Positions 60,355 to 64,000 of a stretch of 64,000 bases of DNA are shown in pieces (within the stretch, counting starts at the first letter, position 1; each line of letters opens with the position of its first letter). The notes under the pieces were generated by a model. It had not been told where the DNA came from and searched no databases. It saw only the letters and a program-made list of their open reading frames with translations. Source of the DNA: Bacteroides luhongzhouii (GTDB lineage: Bacteria; Bacteroidota; Bacteroidia; Bacteroidales; Bacteroidaceae); contig NZ_CP059973.1 in NCBI RefSeq assembly GCF_009193295.2, forward strand, positions 2,852,001 through 2,916,000, given 5' to 3'. Both the position numbers and the translations under genes were made by a program.

Positions 60355-61218
60355 ATGAAAAAAATAGTTTTTTTATCTTTGCTAATACTTGGTGCCTCGT
60401 GCAGCCAAGTGAAACAGCAGGCTACCGAGTCTGAACCAATCAATGTTATGTCATTCAATATCCGTTATGACAATCCGGAAGACAGTCTGGACAATTGGAA
60501 ATTCAGGAAAGACCGTGTGGCTAATGCTATCAGCTTCTACGATGTAGATGTGTTGGGTACACAAGAAGTGCTTCATAATCAATTGGAAGACCTCAAACAG
60601 CGCTTGCCGGAGTACGGGGTTGTAGGTGTAGGCCGTGAGGACGGGAAAGAGAAAGGTGAATACAGTGCTCTTTGGTATAAAAAGAATCGTTTTGATTTAG
60701 TTGATTCCGGATATTTTTGGTTGAGCGAGACACCCGAGGTACCTGGTTCTAAAGGATGGGACGGTGCTTGCGAACGCATCGCTTCGTGGGCGAAACTAAA
60801 AGACAAGACTTCCGGTAAGGAATTCTTTGCTCTGAACACTCATTTGGACCATGTAGGTGTGGTGGCGCGGCGCGAAGGAATCAGCCTGATGCTGGACAGA
60901 GTGAGTCAATTGAGTGGCGGACTACCGGTGATTGTTACGGGAGATTTCAATTCGGAACCTGAATCGGATGTCATCAAGCATGTGACTGATCCTGCTAATC
61001 CGGAACATCTGACAGATGCTCGTCAGTCATCACCTGTTGTTTATGGTCCGGCATGGAGTTTTCATGATTTCGGCAAGATCTCTTATAAAAATCGCCCCTT
61101 GATTGATTATGTATTTGTGCGTAATGGATTTAAAGTGTTGAGATACGGTGTTCTGGCCGAAACGGAAAATGATGCTTTCTTGTCAGACCATGCACCGGTT
61201 CTTGTAACTGTAGAGTAG
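60355..61218 (+). CDS. Endonuclease/exonuclease/phosphatase-family lipoprotein
   Basis: From ATG at 60355 (MKKIVFLSLLILGASCSQ) the protein has 287 residues with a lipobox. The EEP fold is shown by INVMSFNIRYDNPEDSLDNW, DVLGTQEVL (metal Glu), FALNTHLDHVGVVARREG, VIVTGDFNSEPESD and FLSDHAPVLVTV (catalytic Asp-His). Exported Bacteroides members in glycan loci probably cut phosphodiesters or phosphomonoesters rather than DNA. It lies 14 bp after the GH92 gene and 59 bp before alkaline phosphatase. Confidence 0.88.
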   Translation: MKKIVFLSLLILGASCSQVKQQATESEPINVMSFNIRYDNPEDSLDNWKFRKDRVANAISFYDVDVLGTQEVLHNQLEDLKQRLPEYGVVGVGREDGKEKGEYSALWYKKNRFDLVDSGYFWLSETPEVPGSKGWDGACERIASWAKLKDKTSGKEFFALNTHLDHVGVVARREGISLMLDRVSQLSGGLPVIVTGDFNSEPESDVIKHVTDPANPEHLTDARQSSPVVYGPAWSFHDFGKISYKNRPLIDYVFVRNGFKVLRYGVLAETENDAFLSDHAPVLVTVE

Positions 61219-61277
61219 GATAGTCGTTTTTAATAATGAAAAAGAATTATTTGATAGTTAATAATAAAACAATAGTA

Positions 61278-62420
61278 ATGAAGAAGATGTGGAGAAACTG
61301 CATACTTGCAGTATTGGTAATTGCATTATTGCCTACCTGTGCATTTGCACAAGATCGCCGTGACAAGGAACAAACATATGTACTTGAACATCCATATGAA
61401 GTGACCAAGATCATTCCTCCACAAGGGAAAAAGATAAAGAACGTCATTTTGATGATTGGAGATGGGATGAGCCTTATGCATGTCTATTCTGCATGGACTG
61501 CCAATCGCGGCAAGTTATATCTGGATAATTGTCAGACAGTGGGCCTTTCTAAAACCTACTGTGCCAATAAATTGATTACCGATTCAGGTGCAGGTGGTAC
61601 GGCCCTGGCTACCGGACATAAGACTAATTATCATGCAGTAGGTGTAGATACGGAAGGACGTCCCTTGAAGTCACTGGTGGATTATGCTGCCGCAAAAGGC
61701 AAATCAACTGGTATAGCAGTGACCTGTCGTCTTTGGGACGCTACTCCTGCCGACTTCTGCTGTCATAATAAAGACCGGGATGCCGAAGCGGAGATTGTAA
61801 CGGATTATGTGAATTGTGGCGTGGACTATGCATTTGGTGGTGGCGCCAAACTTTTTGAAAATCGTACGGACGGACGTAATTTGTTCGAAGAATTACGTGC
61901 CAACGGTTATCAGACCCCTCGCAGTTGGGAGGAACTGGCAGGCATAAAGAGCGGAAAAGTTTTTGCTGTTCCTTATCCGATAGATACTCCACTTCCTGCA
62001 GAACGCGGTGATCTTCTTGCACGCGCTTCGCTGAAGGGTATTGAGCTGCTGAATCAGAATAAGAACGGTTTCTTCATGATGATTGAAGGTTCGCAGTTGG
62101 ACGATTACGGTCACTTTAACGACCTTGATTTGCTGATGCAGGAAACGCACGACTTCGACCGTACCATCGGCGCTATCTATAAATGGGCTGCTGAGGATGG
62201 AGAGACGTTGGTGGTAGTTACTGCCGACCACGAAACCGGTGGACTTACGCTGGTGGACGGTGACTTACAGGAAGGTAAGATTGTATGTAAATTTTCTACG
62301 GGCGGTCACAGTGGCGTGATGGTTCCGGTCTATGCTTTTGGCCCCGGAGCTGAAGAGTTCACCGGTATTTATGAGAATACTGCGGTTTGCGAAAAGATAA
62401 AGAAGTTGCTAGGTCTATAA
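61278..62420 (+). CDS. Alkaline phosphatase
   Basis: From ATG at 61278 (MKKMWRNCILAVLVIALL) the protein has 380 residues with a signal peptide ending CAFAQ; an earlier in-frame ATG at 61236 adds a poor leader. Family motifs: KNVILMIGDGMSLMHV (metal Asp), LITDSGAGGTALATGHKTNYHAVG (Ser nucleophile), MIEGSQLDDYGHFND (metal site), VVVTADHETGGLTLVDG and GGHSGVMVPVYAFGPGAEEFTGIYENT. It removes phosphate from monoesters in the periplasm. Its place beside the EEP protein and GH92 suggests dephosphorylation of glycan fragments. Confidence 0.92.
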   Translation: MKKMWRNCILAVLVIALLPTCAFAQDRRDKEQTYVLEHPYEVTKIIPPQGKKIKNVILMIGDGMSLMHVYSAWTANRGKLYLDNCQTVGLSKTYCANKLITDSGAGGTALATGHKTNYHAVGVDTEGRPLKSLVDYAAAKGKSTGIAVTCRLWDATPADFCCHNKDRDAEAEIVTDYVNCGVDYAFGGGAKLFENRTDGRNLFEELRANGYQTPRSWEELAGIKSGKVFAVPYPIDTPLPAERGDLLARASLKGIELLNQNKNGFFMMIEGSQLDDYGHFNDLDLLMQETHDFDRTIGAIYKWAAEDGETLVVVTADHETGGLTLVDGDLQEGKIVCKFSTGGHSGVMVPVYAFGPGAEEFTGIYENTAVCEKIKKLLGL

Positions 62421-62441
62421 ATCCATAAACAATTATTTCCC

Positions 62442-64000
62442 ATGCTGAAACACATTTTATTTGCATGTTTGCTTTCTTGCCCCGCAATGCTTGTACTGAA
62501 TGCACAAAGCTGTGGTAATGATGACAAATATCATTTGCCTTATAAAAACACCTATGTTAAAGAACCGTTAGTCACCGAGAATGAGTATCGTGTGGCGAAA
62601 CCTGAAACGATCGAGCCGAAGAGTTTTGAAGAAGCCCGGCAAATTCTTCCCAACCCCATCTGGACCGGGCATGAAAAGGAACTTGAAATGTATTGGAGGG
62701 CATGGGAAATAGCTATCGGCAATATTCGTGCTCCTCAAGAGGGTTCAGGATTTGTTTCAAGTTATCTCGATACGGCCTACAACGGCAACATATTTATGTG
62801 GGATTCTTCTTTCATTCTGATGTTTGCCCGTTATGGTACACGCTTCTTTCCTTTCCAACGTACGTTGGATAATTTCTATGCCAAGCAGCATCCTGACGGG
62901 TTTATCTGCCGTGAGATAAAAGCAGATGGGGCCGACTGCTTCGAGCGCTATGATCCCGTAAGCACCGGACCGAATCTGATTCCCTGGTGCGAAATGGTTT
63001 ACTATCATCAATTTGGTGATACGGAACGCCTGCACAAAATATTCCCGGTGCTTTGTGGTTATTACAAATGGCTGAAACTAAACCGTACCTGGCGTAACGG
63101 AACCTATTGGTCGAGCGGATGGGGAACCGGTATGGACAATATGCCTCGCGTACCTGCAGGTTATAATCCGATCTACAGCCACGGACATATGATTTGGCTG
63201 GATACTAACCTACAACAACTGTTTACAGCCAATCTGCTGCTTGAAATGGGATTTTATCTGGAGCGCTGGCAAGAAATAGAAGACTTTGAAAGCGAAGCTC
63301 AGATGTTGGGTAAGTATATCCATGACAATCTTTGGGATGAAGAGTCCGGATTCCTTTATGACCAGTACGCTGACGGTACACTTTGTAAGACTAAGGGGAT
63401 AGGCGCTTACTGGGCTCTTTTCACTGATGTGCTCGACACTACCCAATTGGACCGTTTGGTGAAAGAACTGGATAATCCGGTTACATTCAAACGTAAATAC
63501 CGGATCCCATCTCTATCTGCCGACAACCCTAAGTATAAGGAAAACGGGCGCTACTGGCAGGGAGGAATATGGCCGGGCACTAACTATATGGTGATGCAGG
63601 GACTCGTAAAGAAGGGCTATCGCAAACTGGCGAGAGAAATTTCTCTTAACCACTATGCTCAGGTGTTGGAAGTGTTTAAAAAGACAGGAACCTTTTGGGA
63701 GTACTATGCTCCCGAAAGTGCTGAACCGGGATTTATGGCAAGGAAGGAATTTGTAGGCTGGGCCGGCTTGCCGCCTATTGCCGAACTGATAGAGTTTATC
63801 ATAGGTATTCAGGGAGACTATACTATGCAACAGATTGTCTGGGATATGAATTTGACAGAGGTTAATGGGATTGAAAGATATCCTTTCGGTCCTGAGGGAA
63901 TGATCAGCATGAAGGCGGAAACACGCCGTTCAGTAAACGATGAACCTCGCATTACAGTAGATGCTAATATCGGCTTCGAGCTGCTTGTACTCTATGGTGG
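62442..64000 (+). CDS. GH63/MGH1-like glycoside hydrolase, partial (3' end outside window)
   Basis: The frame is open from ATG at 62442 to the window edge (519 codons). A signal peptide ends near LNAQS. An (alpha/alpha)6 barrel is indicated by YNGNIFMWDSSFILMFARYG, PDGFICREIK, TGPNLIPWCEMVYYHQFGD, WSSGWGTGMDNMPR, DESGFLYDQYADG-like turns, and RYWQGGIWPGTNYMVMQGL. These match the GH63/mannosylglycerate-hydrolase-like (trehalase-type) proteins of Bacteroides, which act on alpha-glucosides or related alpha-linked sugars. It follows the alkaline phosphatase gene by 21 bp, in the mannosidase locus. Confidence 0.82.
   Translation, partial: MLKHILFACLLSCPAMLVLNAQSCGNDDKYHLPYKNTYVKEPLVTENEYRVAKPETIEPKSFEEARQILPNPIWTGHEKELEMYWRAWEIAIGNIRAPQEGSGFVSSYLDTAYNGNIFMWDSSFILMFARYGTRFFPFQRTLDNFYAKQHPDGFICREIKADGADCFERYDPVSTGPNLIPWCEMVYYHQFGDTERLHKIFPVLCGYYKWLKLNRTWRNGTYWSSGWGTGMDNMPRVPAGYNPIYSHGHMIWLDTNLQQLFTANLLLEMGFYLERWQEIEDFESEAQMLGKYIHDNLWDEESGFLYDQYADGTLCKTKGIGAYWALFTDVLDTTQLDRLVKELDNPVTFKRKYRIPSLSADNPKYKENGRYWQGGIWPGTNYMVMQGLVKKGYRKLAREISLNHYAQVLEVFKKTGTFWEYYAPESAEPGFMARKEFVGWAGLPPIAELIEFIIGIQGDYTMQQIVWDMNLTEVNGIERYPFGPEGMISMKAETRRSVNDEPRITVDANIGFELLVLYG

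Overview
The window is a piece of a Bacteroides chromosome, from a gut Bacteroidales near the B. thetaiotaomicron/B. ovatus group; species not determined. The evidence is three SusC/SusD pairs, Bacteroidetes-type lipoproteins, type III glutamine synthetase, -7 promoter boxes of the form TAnnTTTG, and AT-rich intergenic DNA. I see no tRNA, rRNA, CRISPR array or prophage.

Region 1 (1-14546, + strand) is a polysaccharide utilization locus cut by the left edge. It holds two GH2 enzymes, SusC, SusD, a PKD-like lipoprotein, a large GLUG-repeat lipoprotein, a GH128-type endo-beta-1,3-glucanase candidate and a GH3 beta-glucosidase. The gene set suggests a beta-1,3-glucan backbone with side groups removed by the GH2 enzymes; the second GH2 has the N-x-K signature of uronidases. 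Region 2 (14547-16198) has no intact gene. It holds a terminator, an internally deleted IS30 remnant, and a roughly 160-bp inverted repeat enclosing a second, perfect 20-bp inverted repeat.

Region 3 (16199-32276) is mostly core. On the minus strand are an MG2/TonB-plug protein, an ABC permease and ATPase, a DUF4836 lipoprotein, RsmE, a bifunctional nuclease, a nucleoside MFS transporter, a putative small RNA, RlmI, a DEDD exonuclease and a DUF5063 protein with a Cys/His-rich tail. On the plus strand are FtsK, a LolA-like protein and thioredoxin reductase.

Region 4 (32426-47534, minus strand) is the most unusual part. A Crp/Fnr regulator, ECF sigma factor, FecR anti-sigma factor, STN-type SusC and SusD are followed by a lipoprotein that looks like a zinc metallohydrolase without HExxH, a TlpA-like thioredoxin, a subtilase that has lost Asp, His and Ser, two retropepsin-like/PDZ proteins with both DTG motifs intact, and a third retropepsin-like protein with altered motifs fused to thioredoxin. 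It looks like a sigma-controlled uptake locus for a peptide or protein ligand, with degenerate peptidase folds perhaps acting as binding modules.

Region 5 (47651-64000) begins with glutamine synthetase III (minus), preceded by an inverted repeat and by four copies of the palindrome ACTATAGT spaced exactly 22 bp. A secreted PI-PLC-like protein and a ROK kinase follow on the plus strand, then a third SusC/SusD locus with a GH92 alpha-mannosidase, an EEP-family phosphodiesterase/phosphatase, alkaline phosphatase and a GH63-like hydrolase cut by the right edge. The mix of phospholipase, mannosidase and phosphatases suggests a phosphorylated mannose glycan such as a GPI-type glycan or phosphomannan; this is inference.
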